The translations under genes were made by a program, and so were the position numbers. From Chersky-840 sp035604715 (GTDB lineage: Bacteria > Actinomycetota > Acidimicrobiia > Acidimicrobiales > UBA8190), in contig CAVSWP010000006.1 in the NCBI GenBank assembly GCA_963731665.1, forward strand, positions 1 to 64,000: a stretch of DNA of 64,000 nucleotides, read 5' to 3'. The number at the start of each line of letters is the position of its first letter. Positions within the stretch are counted from its first letter, which is position 1. The notes under the pieces were generated by a model, which was not told where the DNA came from, did no database searches, and saw nothing but the letters and a program-made list of their open reading frames with translations. Of the stretch, positions 14,739 to 23,636 are shown in pieces.

Positions 14739-16220
14739 CTAACCGGTCCACACGATCGACTGCAGCTCCGAGTACGCCTCGAGGCCGTAGTCACCACCGT
14801 CGCGCCCCACCCCCGACATCTTGAACCCCCCGAAGGGCGCCTCGTGGTTGCGCTGGGCGGTGTTGATGCCCACGTGCCCCGCCCGCAGCTGCTTGGCCAC
14901 CTCGAAGGCCCGGGCGGTGTCACCCGAGAAGACGTAGTCGTAGAGCCCGAAGTCGCTGTCGTTGGCGAGGGCCACGGCCTCGGCTTGGTCATCGAAGGCG
15001 ATCACCACGAGAACCGGCCCGAAGATCTCCTGGCGCGCCACAGTCATGTCGTTGTCGGCGATGAACAACGTGGGCTCGACGTAGAAGCCCCGCTCGAGGT
15101 GCGCCGGGCGGGCTCCCCCGGCCACCAGCCGGGCGCCTTCGTCGCGCCCGTTGGCCACGGCTCCCTCCACCCGGTCGCGCTGGGCGGCGGAGATGAGCGG
15201 GCCCACGATGGTGTCGAGCTCGGTGGGGTCACCCACCTTGAGCGCCCCCGCGTACCCCCGCAGCCTCTCGAGAACCTGGTCGAAGACGCTTCGCTGCACG
15301 AGGGCTCGGGTGGGAGCCGTGCAGATCTGCCCCGAATGAAAGCTCCACGTGGATCCGATGCAGCCCACGGCGGCGTCGAGGTTGGCGTCGTCGAACACGA
15401 TGCACGCCCCTTTGCCGCCCAGCTCGAGCAGCAGGCGCTTCATGGTCCGCCCCCCGGCGGCGGCGATGCGCGTCCCAACCTCGGTCGATCCGGTGAAGCT
15501 GATCATGTCCACGTCGCCGGACTCGACCAGCGCCGCCGCCGGACCGGCGTCGGCGGAATTCACGAGGTTGACGACACCGGGGGGGAAGCCGACCTCTTCG
15601 AGGATGCGCACCATCTCCACCACGGTCAGCGGGTCCTGGGCGGCGGGCTTCACCACCACGGTGTTGCCCATGGCCAGCGCGGGCGCGACCTTGCCGGCCA
15701 TGTTGACCAGCGGGAAGTTGTACGACGTGATGCAGGCCACCACGCCCACCGGTTGGCGCACCGCCAGCGCGCTGATGAGCCCGCCCGGTGCCAGCGGCGT
15801 GGCCACGGCGACCTGGGGGGGGATGGCCCGTTGCGCCACCGGCCGCAGGTCCAGCGAGTAGCGCTCGAACCGGCTCACGGCGATGGGCACCTGGAGGCTC
15901 GATCCCACCGCGGCGGTGGCCCCCGTCTCGGCGATGACCAGGGGCAGCAGTTCCTCGGCCCGGGACGAGATGGCCTTGGCGGCGCGCGCCATGAGCTCGG
16001 CGCGCTCGGCCGGGGGTGTCGCCGCCCACGCCGGCAGGGCCTGGCGCGCCGCCGCGGCGGCGGCCTCGGCGTCGGCCCCGGTGGCGTTGGGGGCCCGGCC
16101 CACGACCTCCTCGGTGGCCGGGTTGACCACCTCGTAGGTGCCCCCCGAGGCCTCGACCCACTTGCCCCCGATGAACAACTGGCTCTCGTCGGTGAAGCCG
16201 CTCCCGGGCGTCCGAGCCAT
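14739..16220 (-). CDS. NAD(P)-dependent aldehyde dehydrogenase
   Basis: A 493-residue aldehyde dehydrogenase oxidising an aldehyde to an acid. Motifs in order: ITSYNFPL (catalytic Asn) near 170, FTGSTEVG near 245, LLLELGGKG (general-base Glu) near 268, HSGQICTAPTR (nucleophile Cys) near 302, QEIFGPVL near 400 and GGFKMSGVGRDGG near 465. It begins at the ATG at 16220, 23 bases from the palindrome CTGACATGCCGTCAG, and is divergent from the Ltp2-like/DUF35 pair. If the aldolase pair releases an aldehyde such as propanal, this enzyme could oxidise it; that link is inference. Confidence 0.95.
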   Translation of the reverse strand: MARTPGSGFTDESQLFIGGKWVEASGGTYEVVNPATEEVVGRAPNATGADAEAAAAAARQALPAWAATPPAERAELMARAAKAISSRAEELLPLVIAETGATAAVGSSLQVPIAVSRFERYSLDLRPVAQRAIPPQVAVATPLAPGGLISALAVRQPVGVVACITSYNFPLVNMAGKVAPALAMGNTVVVKPAAQDPLTVVEMVRILEEVGFPPGVVNLVNSADAGPAAALVESGDVDMISFTGSTEVGTRIAAAGGRTMKRLLLELGGKGACIVFDDANLDAAVGCIGSTWSFHSGQICTAPTRALVQRSVFDQVLERLRGYAGALKVGDPTELDTIVGPLISAAQRDRVEGAVANGRDEGARLVAGGARPAHLERGFYVEPTLFIADNDMTVARQEIFGPVLVVIAFDDQAEAVALANDSDFGLYDYVFSGDTARAFEVAKQLRAGHVGINTAQRNHEAPFGGFKMSGVGRDGGDYGLEAYSELQSIVWTG

Positions 16221-16242
16221 GGGCGCCGATGGTACCGGTTGT

Positions 16243-16257
16243 CTGACATGCCGTCAG
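16243..16257. promoter_or_regulatory. Palindromic operator CTGACATGCCGTCAG (copy 2)
   Basis: Differs by a single base from the palindrome beside the second TetR gene (8060-8074). It lies 23 bases upstream of the aldehyde dehydrogenase start and 94 bases before the Ltp2-like gene, so one site could control both divergent operons. Confidence 0.6.
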
Positions 16258-16351
16258 GTCCGCCTGCTACCGTTCGCACGACCGGGAGATCTCCGCCGTG
16301 CCCAGCGCGGGGCCCGGATATCGAGAAACGGACATCGAGAAGGAGCGTGCG

Positions 16352-17512
16352 ATGAGCCCGGCAGTCGGCTTCCAGGACGCCACCGCCATCGCCGGCATCG
16401 CCCAGACGGCGTTCGCCAAGCACCTCGAGCCCACCGAGGCCGAACTGGCGTGCACGGTGATCGTGGACGCCTGTGCCGACGCCGGCATCGATCCCTCCGA
16501 GGTCGACGCCTTGTGCTCGTACACCATGGAGGCCACCGAGGAAGTCGACATCGTCCGCAACATCGGCTCCGGGGAGATCACCTTCTTCAGCCAGGTCGGC
16601 TACGGCGGTGGGGCCGGGTGCGGCGTGGTAGGCCACGCCGCGCTGGCGGTGGCCAGCGGGCAGGCCGAGGTGGCCGTGGCGTGGCGGTCCCGCAAGCGCG
16701 GGTCGGGCCCCCGGCCCTGGACCAGCACCTCGGTCCAGCTGCGGGTCCCCGGTGCCTGGACGCGACCGTTCGGCATGCTGCGGCCCGTCGACGAGATCGC
16801 CATGCTCACCCGGCGCTACATGCACGAGTACGGCGCCACCCGCGATCACCTGGCCAATGTGGCCATGGCGGTGCGCAAGCACGCCAACATGAACCCCGCC
16901 GCCCTCATGGCCGACCGGCCCATGAGCCGCGAGGACTACATGGCCTCGCGCTGGGTGTCGGAGCCCCTGTGCCTGTTCGACAACTGCCTCGAGACCGACG
17001 GCGCGCTGGCGTGCGTGATCGTGTCGGCCGAGCGCGCCCGCGACCTGCGCCACGCACCGGCCTACATCCACGCCTTCGCTCAGGGGCTTCCTCCCGAGCA
17101 CCAGACCATGGTCAACTTCTTCAACGACGACCCTCTCACCGGGCCGGCCTGGGCCTGCGCCCGGCGGCTGTGGGCGAACGCCGCCTTCGGGCCCGGCGAC
17201 GTCAACGTGGCCCAGATCTACGACGCCTTTTCACCGCTGATCCTGCTCTCGCTCGAGGGCTACGGGTTCTGCAAGCGCGGCGAGGCCGCCGGTATGACGG
17301 AGAACGGCAACCTCGAGTGGGGAACGGGCTCGCTCCCGGTGAACACCTCCGGTGGTGGGCTGTCGGAGGCCTACGTGCACGGCTTCAACCTGATCAACGA
17401 AGGGGTGCGCCAGATGCGCGGCACGTCGACGGCGCAGGTGGAGGGAGCCGAGACCTGCCTGGTGACCTCGGGGGAGGGAGTGCCCACCAGCGCCCTTCTC
17501 CTCCGGCGATAG
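16352..17512 (+). CDS. ltp2: Ltp2-like thiolase-fold aldolase subunit
   Basis: A 386-residue protein closely resembling mycobacterial Ltp2, which with ChsH2 splits the 17-hydroxy side-chain CoA intermediate of cholesterol into androstenedione and propionyl-CoA. Shared blocks: GEITFFSQVGYGGGAGC near 70, LCLFDNCLETDGALACV near 210, IYDAFSPL and LEGYGFCKRGEA near 295, and SEAYVHGFNLINEGVRQMRG near 345. The tyrosines in YDxFxP and EAYxHG are kept. The nucleophilic Cys of true thiolases is absent. The ATG at 16352 follows AAGGAG. The DUF35 partner is eleven bases downstream. The true substrate could differ from the cholesterol intermediate. Confidence 0.88.
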   Translation: MSPAVGFQDATAIAGIAQTAFAKHLEPTEAELACTVIVDACADAGIDPSEVDALCSYTMEATEEVDIVRNIGSGEITFFSQVGYGGGAGCGVVGHAALAVASGQAEVAVAWRSRKRGSGPRPWTSTSVQLRVPGAWTRPFGMLRPVDEIAMLTRRYMHEYGATRDHLANVAMAVRKHANMNPAALMADRPMSREDYMASRWVSEPLCLFDNCLETDGALACVIVSAERARDLRHAPAYIHAFAQGLPPEHQTMVNFFNDDPLTGPAWACARRLWANAAFGPGDVNVAQIYDAFSPLILLSLEGYGFCKRGEAAGMTENGNLEWGTGSLPVNTSGGGLSEAYVHGFNLINEGVRQMRGTSTAQVEGAETCLVTSGEGVPTSALLLRR

Positions 17513-17522
17513 GAGAGGACCC

Positions 17523-18023
17523 ATGACCAACGCTGCCGCCTTCTCCGGTGGGTACGCCGCCAACCTCGGCCCGTCCGAGGAGGGGTTCCTCATGCCGGCC
17601 GTCGACGAGGAGAGTTCCTTCTTCTGGGAGGGCGCGCTCCAAGGTGAGCTGCGTATCCAGGTGTGCAACTCCTGCGGCAAACTCCGCCACCCGCCGAGGC
17701 CCATGTGCCCGTCGTGCCGCTCCACCGCCCGGGGGTGGAAGCCGGTGGCCGGCAAAGGGACCATCTGGTCGTTCGTCGTTCCCCACCCCCCGCTGCTCGA
17801 GCCCTATTCCGGCCTGGCCCCCTACAACGTGATCGTGGTGGCCCTCGACGAGCACCCCACCATCCGCTTCGTGGGCAATCTCGTCAGTGGTCCTGAGGGA
17901 GCCCTCAACGAAGTCGACCCCCACTCCATCCGCATCGGCGAGCCCGTCGATGTCGTCTTCAAGCACTTCCACCGCGCCGACGGCAGCGAAGAGGCCCTCC
18001 CGTTCTGGGTGCGCTCGGCCTGA
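17523..18023 (+). CDS. DUF35 zinc-ribbon/OB-fold partner of the Ltp2-like protein
   Basis: A 166-residue DUF35 protein with a complete four-cysteine zinc ribbon (CNSCG...MCPSC, residues about 48-66) and an OB fold (TIWSFVVPHPPLLEPYSG, LAPYNVIVVALDEHP). It corresponds to the DUF35 half of ChsH2, here without a MaoC hydratase domain. It follows the Ltp2-like gene by eleven bases with a GGAGAGG ribosome binding site. The expected role is binding the acyl-CoA end and completing the aldolase active site. Confidence 0.9.
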   Translation: MTNAAAFSGGYAANLGPSEEGFLMPAVDEESSFFWEGALQGELRIQVCNSCGKLRHPPRPMCPSCRSTARGWKPVAGKGTIWSFVVPHPPLLEPYSGLAPYNVIVVALDEHPTIRFVGNLVSGPEGALNEVDPHSIRIGEPVDVVFKHFHRADGSEEALPFWVRSA

Positions 18024-18032
18024 GCCGTCGCC

Positions 18033-18761
18033 TCACGCCCAGGCGCACGCCGCGATAGCGGCGTCGGCGGCGGCCTCGGCGCCGAGCAGCGCCCCTTCGG
18101 CCAGCCGAGCCATGGACTCGACCCGCTCGGGATGCTCGGCGAAGTACCGCTCGATGGCCTCGGTGTTGGGCGACCCGTCCATGTTCGAGAGCTCGAACAC
18201 CTCTTGGTCGACGCTCCCGTCGGTGGCCCGGTCGCTGATGACGCGGAACACCGACCACGGAATCCCTCGTGCTTCGCACAGCGCGGCGATGGCCGCCGTC
18301 TCCATGTCGAGCGACACCACCCCCCGGGCCCGCAGACCGGCGATGTGGTCGAGGTCGGTGATCAAGACGTCGGTGGTCCACATGGTTCCCGACGTTGTGC
18401 CCTCCCCCAGCGGGGTGGGCCGGTAGGCCTCGCCGGTGGCCGCGTTGACCACGACCTCGGGAAGGACCAGTGTCCCGATCGGGGTCTCGTTCTCCACCGC
18501 GCCGGTGATGCCCACCACTAGAACACGGTCCACAGCCATGCCGTCGAGCAGGCGGCTGGCGCCTGACGTCGCCAACTCGGTCCCCATGCCGGTGACGATG
18601 GCCACCACGGGGCGGTCGTGCAGCGTCCCGGTGTGCACCGTCAGTTCGCCGACGAGCGACTCGCGCAGGTCGAGCTTGCGCACCAGGGGCTCGAGCTCCA
18701 TCGGCATGGCGCAGATGAAGGCGACGTGGACACCGGGAACGGGGTCGGCATCGGGGCTCAT
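18033..18761 (-). CDS. MTA/SAH nucleosidase-type phosphorylase-superfamily protein
   Basis: About 242 residues of the PNP/UDP phosphorylase family. The N-terminus HVAFICAMPMELEPL resembles MTA/SAH nucleosidase. VLVVGITGAVENETPIGTLVLPE near residue 85 and SLDMETAAIAALCEARGIP near 155 carry the conserved ribose and base-binding regions, including the MExxA Glu. It would remove adenine from methylthioadenosine or S-adenosylhomocysteine. In-frame ATGs at 18779 and 18761 are both possible starts; neither has a strong ribosome binding site. It converges with the DUF35 gene. Confidence 0.8.
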   Translation of the reverse strand: MSPDADPVPGVHVAFICAMPMELEPLVRKLDLRESLVGELTVHTGTLHDRPVVAIVTGMGTELATSGASRLLDGMAVDRVLVVGITGAVENETPIGTLVLPEVVVNAATGEAYRPTPLGEGTTSGTMWTTDVLITDLDHIAGLRARGVVSLDMETAAIAALCEARGIPWSVFRVISDRATDGSVDQEVFELSNMDGSPNTEAIERYFAEHPERVESMARLAEGALLGAEAAADAAIAACAWA

Positions 18762-18828
18762 CCCCACAGCCTGCCCCATGCCCGCCGACCACGCCGAGGC
18801 GGCCGTGCCAGGGGACTGATCCACCCAG

Positions 18829-19467
18829 TCAGTGCAGGAGCGAGAGGACCAGTCCGGCCTGCCCGAGGTGGTACGTCACCATGATCCCGACGTCCGCGGC
18901 CCGAAACGGCCGTACGAAGCGGTTCCAGGCGATCATGGCGTCGGACGCCACGAACAGCGCCGCCCCGGCCCCGGCGAGCACGTTCCCGGTGGCCAGCGCG
19001 GTGGCGAGCATGACCGAGATCACCACCATGTAGAGCGCCACCGGAACCCGCAGCTCGGATCGGGCCCCGAGGGCGCCCAGGATCCGAGCCGCCAGCGGCG
19101 CCACGACGACCACCACGACCGCCCCCGCCACCGCCCCCGCCACCGCACCGGGGCCGTGCGCCCAGAAGCCGGCGATGTAGCAAAGGTGGCCGACGAGGAA
19201 GGCGGCCAGGCCGGCGACGAACAGGTCGGTGGGCACCATGAGCAACACGTCTCCCGCCAACGAGCACACCAGGGCGGCGACGAACCACCAGCGCCTCACC
19301 CCGGCGTCGTGCGCCGGGGTGAGCGCCAACGCCGTGGCCATCAGCGCCACCACCGTGGCGGGCTTGCAGAGGTATTCGAGCCGGGCGTGCCGGCGGACCC
19401 GCGCCACCCAGTCGCCCGACGCCATCAGGGCGGCCACGACAATGAAGGCGGTGGCGGCGCCGGTCAC
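18829..19467 (-). CDS. YhhN/TMEM86-family membrane protein (lysoplasmalogenase-like)
   Basis: About 212 residues with around eight hydrophobic helices. The YhhN signatures are visible: SLAGDVLLM near 95, FLVGHLCYIAGF near 112, and ASDAMIAWNRF near 180 with the conserved Asp. Family members in animals hydrolyse the vinyl-ether bond of lysoplasmalogens; bacterial function is less certain. Upstream in-frame sequence overlaps the neighbouring hydratase gene; I chose the GTG at 19467 because the earlier Val is a GTC codon. The ribosome binding site is weak. Confidence 0.75.
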   Translation of the reverse strand: MTGAATAFIVVAALMASGDWVARVRRHARLEYLCKPATVVALMATALALTPAHDAGVRRWWFVAALVCSLAGDVLLMVPTDLFVAGLAAFLVGHLCYIAGFWAHGPGAVAGAVAGAVVVVVVAPLAARILGALGARSELRVPVALYMVVISVMLATALATGNVLAGAGAALFVASDAMIAWNRFVRPFRAADVGIMVTYHLGQAGLVLSLLH

Positions 19468-19489
19468 GGCCGGTGCGACGGTGACCGAC

Positions 19490-20248
19490 TCACGTCGGCG
19501 GCGTGGTCGACCACCCGATGGGCCCGAGCTTCTCGGCGATCGCCGCCATGGCCGCTTTCTCGCGTTGCCAGACCGCCATGATCTGTTCGGCGAAACCCGC
19601 CCGCAGGAGGCTCTTGTTGGCCACCAGGGCGTCCACGCTGTGCGCCCCGAGACGTCCGGCGAAGGCCAGCGCCTCCTCCAGGACCCGGCCGCTCGGCGCC
19701 CGGGCCAGGGCGAAGCCGGTGGCGACGGCATCGTCGGCGCCCAGGGGCGAGCCCGACAGCATCATCCACGCCGCCTGTTGGTGGCCCACCCGCAGGGGGA
19801 GCAGCCAGCTGCTCCCCGCCTCGGCACACGTGCCCAACGCCACGAAGGGCATGCGTATCTCCGCCGTCTCGTCGACGACCACGAAGTCGCAATGCAACAA
19901 CACGGTGGCACCGAACCCCACCGCGAGCCCGTTGACGGCGGCCACCAGGGGCTTGGGAAAGCTCGCCAGGCACTCGAGGAGGGGATCGAAGTCGACGCCG
20001 AGTTCGGCGCTGCCACCGGGGCGGCTCATCTCCGTGAGGTCCACGCCCGCCGAGAACGCCCGACCCCGGCCCGTGAGCACACACACCGCCACACCGGGGT
20101 CGGCGGCGGCCGAGTCGAGTCGGCTCTTGAGCACTCGATAGCCCTCGGCGGTGAACGCGTTGAGCTTGGCCGGTCGGTCGAGCACCAGGACACGGACGTT
20201 GTCGTGGTCCACCACGGACACGTCATAGGCCGGTAACGACTCGTTCAC
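19490..20248 (-). CDS. Enoyl-CoA hydratase/isomerase
   Basis: A 252-residue crotonase-fold enzyme. The oxyanion-hole blocks are GRGRAFSAGVDLTEM near 60 and AAVNGLAVGFGATVLLHCDFV near 105. The acidic region is TCAEAGSSWLLPLRVG near 140, where Glu is in the place of the hydratase catalytic residue. It would hydrate or isomerise a 2-enoyl-CoA in beta-oxidation. It is divergent from a second hydratase gene across about 137 bases. Substrate unknown; a role in sterol or fatty acid breakdown is inferred from the window. Confidence 0.9.
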   Translation of the reverse strand: MNESLPAYDVSVVDHDNVRVLVLDRPAKLNAFTAEGYRVLKSRLDSAAADPGVAVCVLTGRGRAFSAGVDLTEMSRPGGSAELGVDFDPLLECLASFPKPLVAAVNGLAVGFGATVLLHCDFVVVDETAEIRMPFVALGTCAEAGSSWLLPLRVGHQQAAWMMLSGSPLGADDAVATGFALARAPSGRVLEEALAFAGRLGAHSVDALVANKSLLRAGFAEQIMAVWQREKAAMAAIAEKLGPIGWSTTPPT

Positions 20249-20385
20249 GCTCTCACTCTCACTCTCCTAGCCTCCCGTCGCCTGCATAAGCTAGAGCGCG
20301 CGGGCTCGTCGCCGAGAGGTCCACACGGGCGTGAGGCGTACCGGCGAACGTGATCGGGGGCATCGACAGTGAGGACGCCAGGATC

Positions 20386-21222
20386 ATGACCGGGGCCGAA
20401 GTCACGTCACCGAGCCCCGACGACGTGTTGGTGGACAGGCCGCGGCCCGAGGTGGCGCTCCTCACCCTCAACCGCCCCGACCGGCTGAACGCCCTCACCT
20501 CCGAGATGCTGGCGCACCTCTACCAGGTGCTCGAAGGGCTCGGCCGTGACCCGACCTGCCGGGTCATCGTCGTCACGGGGGCGGGCCGGGGGTTCTGCGC
20601 CGGGGACGACCTGCGTGACTACCACCCCCCGGCGTGGGTGCCGACCGACGTCGGCCCCTTCCATTCCAACATGTACCAGCAGAAGTACGTCGCCGAGCTC
20701 GTCCCTCGGATGCGCGCCCTGCCCCAACCCGTCATCGCCGCTGTCAACGGCCCCGCCGCCGGAGCCGGCTACGCGCTGGCCCTGGGGGCCGACCTGCGGG
20801 TCGCCTCGTCATCGGCGGTGTTCGTCGACGCCTTCGTGAAGATCGGTGCGTCGGGAGCCGAGATGGGGCTGAGCTGGTTGCTCCAGCGGATCGTGGGCGC
20901 CACACGCGCCGCCGAGCTGGTACTGACCGGACGACGCGTAGACGGTGCCGAGGCAGCCAGGATCGGGCTCGTCCTGCAGACGGTGCCCGACGGCGAGGTC
21001 GTCGACGCCGCCATCGACCTCGCCGAGCAGATCGTCGTCAACACGCCCATGGGCACGTGGATGGGGAAGGCCACGCTGTGGTCCAACCTCGAGATCTCGA
21101 GTCTCGAAGCCGCCATCGACCTCGAGGCCCGCACCCAGATCCTGACCCTGGGAACCGAGGATGCCCGGGAGCAGCTGGCTGCATACCGGGAGGGACGCGT
21201 GGCGCGCTACACCAACCGTTGA
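20386..21222 (+). CDS. Enoyl-CoA hydratase/isomerase
   Basis: A 278-residue crotonase-fold enzyme starting MTGAEVTS; an in-frame ATG-less extension reaches 20350, but GAGGA lies ten bases before the chosen ATG. Conserved blocks: LLTLNRPDRLNALTSEML near 32, GAGRGFCAGDDLRDY near 67, AAVNGPAAGAGYALALGADL near 120 and GASGAEMGLSWLLQRIVG near 155 with the catalytic Glu position. It is divergent from the hydratase at 19.5-20.2 kb and is only distantly similar to it. It is followed after 21 bases by a small SHOCT membrane protein. Confidence 0.9.
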   Translation: MTGAEVTSPSPDDVLVDRPRPEVALLTLNRPDRLNALTSEMLAHLYQVLEGLGRDPTCRVIVVTGAGRGFCAGDDLRDYHPPAWVPTDVGPFHSNMYQQKYVAELVPRMRALPQPVIAAVNGPAAGAGYALALGADLRVASSSAVFVDAFVKIGASGAEMGLSWLLQRIVGATRAAELVLTGRRVDGAEAARIGLVLQTVPDGEVVDAAIDLAEQIVVNTPMGTWMGKATLWSNLEISSLEAAIDLEARTQILTLGTEDAREQLAAYREGRVARYTNR

Positions 21223-21243
21223 CCGCCACACCAGGAGTCGACA

Positions 21244-21654
21244 ATGAACCGTTACGGTCCCTTCGCCTTCCATCATGGACACGCGCTGTTCGCCTGGTTC
21301 TTCTTGGCGCTGGTGGGCGCACTGGTGGCGCTCGGCGTCCTGGCCGTGATCTTGCTGTGGAGGCGCGCCGCCAGGACGGGCCCGTTCCGCGGTGTGGGGT
21401 CCGTGCCCGCCGCGCCGTCAGATCCGGCGGTCGCCGAAGTGCGGATGCGCTACGCCCGGGGGGAGATCAGCTCCGAGGACTACGCTCGGCGCCTCGCCGA
21501 CCTCGGGTATCCCATGGCCCCGGGTCAATGGCCCCCCGTCCCGGGGAGCGTGGCGCCCACGCCGACTCCCCCGCCCCCGCCCCCACCGGTGCCGCCCTCC
21601 TCGGGCCCTGATCGCACCCACGATCCGCGCCCCGACGGCCCCCCTGGTCCGTGA
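21244..21654 (+). CDS. Small membrane protein with SHOCT domain
   Basis: A 136-residue protein. One transmembrane helix lies at about residues 14-40, followed by a SHOCT domain at about 58-88 (DPAVAEVRMRYARGEISSED, then YARRLADLGYP). The C-terminus is a proline-rich tail with a run of eight prolines broken by one Val. SHOCT domains are short oligomerisation helices of unknown precise role. RBS AGGAG lies ten bases upstream. Position after a hydratase gene may be coincidental. Confidence 0.85.
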   Translation: MNRYGPFAFHHGHALFAWFFLALVGALVALGVLAVILLWRRAARTGPFRGVGSVPAAPSDPAVAEVRMRYARGEISSEDYARRLADLGYPMAPGQWPPVPGSVAPTPTPPPPPPPVPPSSGPDRTHDPRPDGPPGP

Positions 21655-21728
21655 CCCGAGGCGCAACAGGTACGAAACGGCGGCAAAGAAGGCGGCCAGA
21701 ATGACGGCCAGGACTACGCTTGTGGAGA

Positions 21729-22673
21729 GTGAGCGACACCTCGCAGGGCGAGGGTTGGTGGCTGGCATCCGACGGGAAGTGGTACCCACCACATCTGCAC
21801 CCCTCGGTCACCCAAGCCCGGCCAGCACCGCACAGCCCGGCTCCTCTCCCTGTTCCCGGGCCTGGGACCGTCCACGACACGCTGCCCCTTTCCGCTTCCT
21901 CCCCCGCTGACACCTACTCCGGGTCCGGCCCTGCGGGTCCTGTCGCTGCACCCCCGTACCCTCCCCCGGCCTTCGGCCCTCCCGCTTTCGGCCCTCCGGG
22001 TTACCCCGGGTACCCCGCCGGTTACCCGCTTCCGGGATACGGCCCACCGAGCTACCCCTCGGCTCCCGGTTACGGCGCTGCCCCCGGGTACGGGTCGCTA
22101 TATGGGTACGGGGCTCCGACCGGGTACGGGTCGCCATATGGGTACGGGGTTCCACCCGGGTACGGCGTCTCGGTGTCGAACTTTCGTCTCGACCCCGTCC
22201 TGCACCAACCGTTGGCGCCGTGGTGGAAGCGTCTGGTGGCGATCCTCATCGACAGCGTCATTTTGGTCTTTGGCTACGTCATCCTCGTCCTCGCCGTCAC
22301 CGCCGCCGTGACGCAGGGCTCGAATTCGGTTTCGAGCAGCTCATCGACATCAGGTGCGTCGGCACTCGCCGCTGTCGCCGCGTTGTGGGTCCTCCTCTCG
22401 ATACCTGCTGCCGTGTACTACGCCATGATGAACGGGTCGCGTCGAGGTCAGACCCTGGGGAAGATGGCCCTCGGTATCGCCGTCAGGGACGCCCAGACCG
22501 GAGGCCCGATCGGGTTTTGGCGCGGGCTGTGGAGGAACCTGATCACGATCGTGTTCGAGGTCGCGTTCTCCATTCCCTACCTCCTCGACTCGTTGGCCCC
22601 CCTGTGGGACGCTCGACGTCAGGCTTGGCACGACAAGGTGGCCCGGTCGGTCGTCGTCGACCTCAAGCCCTGA
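21729..22673 (+). CDS. RDD-family membrane protein with GWW N-terminal module and Tyr/Gly/Pro repeats
   Basis: About 314 residues. It begins VSDTSQGEGWWLASDGKWYP, a module shared with the HD-GYP protein at 28.4 kb. Next comes a long Pro/Gly/Tyr-rich segment (about 50-150) with PGYG and YGYG repeats, then an RDD domain (about 160-310): PWWKRLVAILIDSVIL with the conserved Arg and Asp, two to three membrane helices and RRGQTLGKMALGIAV. RDD proteins are poorly understood, some linked to ion transport. The GTG at 21729 follows a TACGCT -10-like box (21714-21719) with no Shine-Dalgarno, so the message may be leaderless. A TTG at 21720 is also possible. Confidence 0.85.
   Translation: MSDTSQGEGWWLASDGKWYPPHLHPSVTQARPAPHSPAPLPVPGPGTVHDTLPLSASSPADTYSGSGPAGPVAAPPYPPPAFGPPAFGPPGYPGYPAGYPLPGYGPPSYPSAPGYGAAPGYGSLYGYGAPTGYGSPYGYGVPPGYGVSVSNFRLDPVLHQPLAPWWKRLVAILIDSVILVFGYVILVLAVTAAVTQGSNSVSSSSSTSGASALAAVAALWVLLSIPAAVYYAMMNGSRRGQTLGKMALGIAVRDAQTGGPIGFWRGLWRNLITIVFEVAFSIPYLLDSLAPLWDARRQAWHDKVARSVVVDLKP
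22084..22155 (+). repeat. Two 36-bp tandem repeats in the RDD gene
   Basis: Units 22084-22119 and 22120-22155 differ at only a few bases and encode the Tyr/Gly/Pro segment (PGYGS.YGYG). A partial third unit follows (CCCGGGTACGG). Such in-frame repeats can expand or shrink by slippage. Confidence 0.8.
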
Positions 22674-22707
22674 CGCCGTCACTCGCCGAGTCGCGAGCAC
22701 ACCGCCT

Positions 22708-23595
22708 GTGATCTCTGACCCGCGCCCCGTCGAGAGCTGGCCGCCGTCCGGGCCCCCACCGGGCTGGTACGTCGACCCCTGGCGCTGGGCGACGTGGCGA
22801 TGGTGGGACGGCTACCGATGGACGCCGTATCTCTCCAGCCACTACGGACCGGCCCTGGCCGCGCCACCGGTGGAGCCCGAGCCCAAGGGGCCGGGCATCA
22901 AGGGCGGGGGCATTGCCGCCGTGGGCGCCGGTGTCGGCCTCTTCGGCACCATCGCCGTGGCCATCGGGTACGCAGTGGTGAGCACCGGCAACTTCGACGC
23001 CCGCAATCCCTGGTACATGGTGGTGAGTCAGCTTGCCTTGTGGGCAGGCTTCCTCGGTGCGGTGGTGTTCGCCTCTCGCCGCAACGGAACCCGAAGTCTC
23101 GCTCGCGACTACGGGCTGTCGTGGCCGAGATGGAGGGACCTCGCGCCCGGCGTCGCCGGGGGCGTCCTGGGCCGGCTGCCGTCGACTCTCATACTTCTCT
23201 TGATCGTGTTGGCCAGCAAGGGGTTCAGCGCTCCCAATGCCGCCGGCCGACAGATCGACGGGACGACCCCGGAAGGAGCCGCCGGCTGGGTCGTGATGGG
23301 CTTGTTCCTCGTCGTCGGGGCGCCGATCGTCGAGGAGTTGTTCTTCCGGGGGCTCATTCAAGGGGCTTTTACCCGGAGACTGGGCCCGACCCCGGCGATC
23401 TTCGTGACGGCCTTGATCTTCTGTGTCGCCCACGTCCTCAACGAAGGCCTGTTCGCCCCTCTGGTACTGTTCCCCGCCGCGCTCGTCCTCGGATACCTTC
23501 GGCATCGCTACGGGCGCCTCGCTCCCGGGATGATCGCGCACTCGACCTTCAACGCCATCGCCTTCGCCCTGCTCCTGGTGCCGGCGTTCCGCTGA
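22708..23595 (+). CDS. CPBP-family intramembrane metalloprotease with N-terminal DUF2510-like motif
   Basis: A 295-residue membrane protein. The N-terminus (PPGWYVDPWRWATWRWWDGY) resembles the short DUF2510 motif. About eight helices follow, with the CPBP/Abi protease motifs: PIVEELFFRGLIQGAF (EExxxR) near 210, FCVAHVLNEG near 248 and PGMIAHSTFNA near 275. The Glu pair and two His are all present, so it is probably active. Family members process prenylated or bacteriocin-related peptides or act in regulated proteolysis. Start is GTG. It follows the RDD gene by 34 bases in the same direction. Confidence 0.9.
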   Translation: MISDPRPVESWPPSGPPPGWYVDPWRWATWRWWDGYRWTPYLSSHYGPALAAPPVEPEPKGPGIKGGGIAAVGAGVGLFGTIAVAIGYAVVSTGNFDARNPWYMVVSQLALWAGFLGAVVFASRRNGTRSLARDYGLSWPRWRDLAPGVAGGVLGRLPSTLILLLIVLASKGFSAPNAAGRQIDGTTPEGAAGWVVMGLFLVVGAPIVEELFFRGLIQGAFTRRLGPTPAIFVTALIFCVAHVLNEGLFAPLVLFPAALVLGYLRHRYGRLAPGMIAHSTFNAIAFALLLVPAFR

Positions 23596-23636
23596 GGGGC
23601 GTCGGTCGGGCTCTGTCGCCGTGCCGACGGGCTGAT

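Noticed and set aside
18519..18532. KstR-like sequence TAGAACACGGTCCA
   Set aside because: It lies inside the nucleosidase gene, far from any start codon, and has a mismatch in the core; likely chance.
22084..22155. 36-bp repeats considered as a CRISPR array
   Set aside because: The units are adjacent without spacers and encode the Tyr/Gly/Pro segment of the RDD protein.
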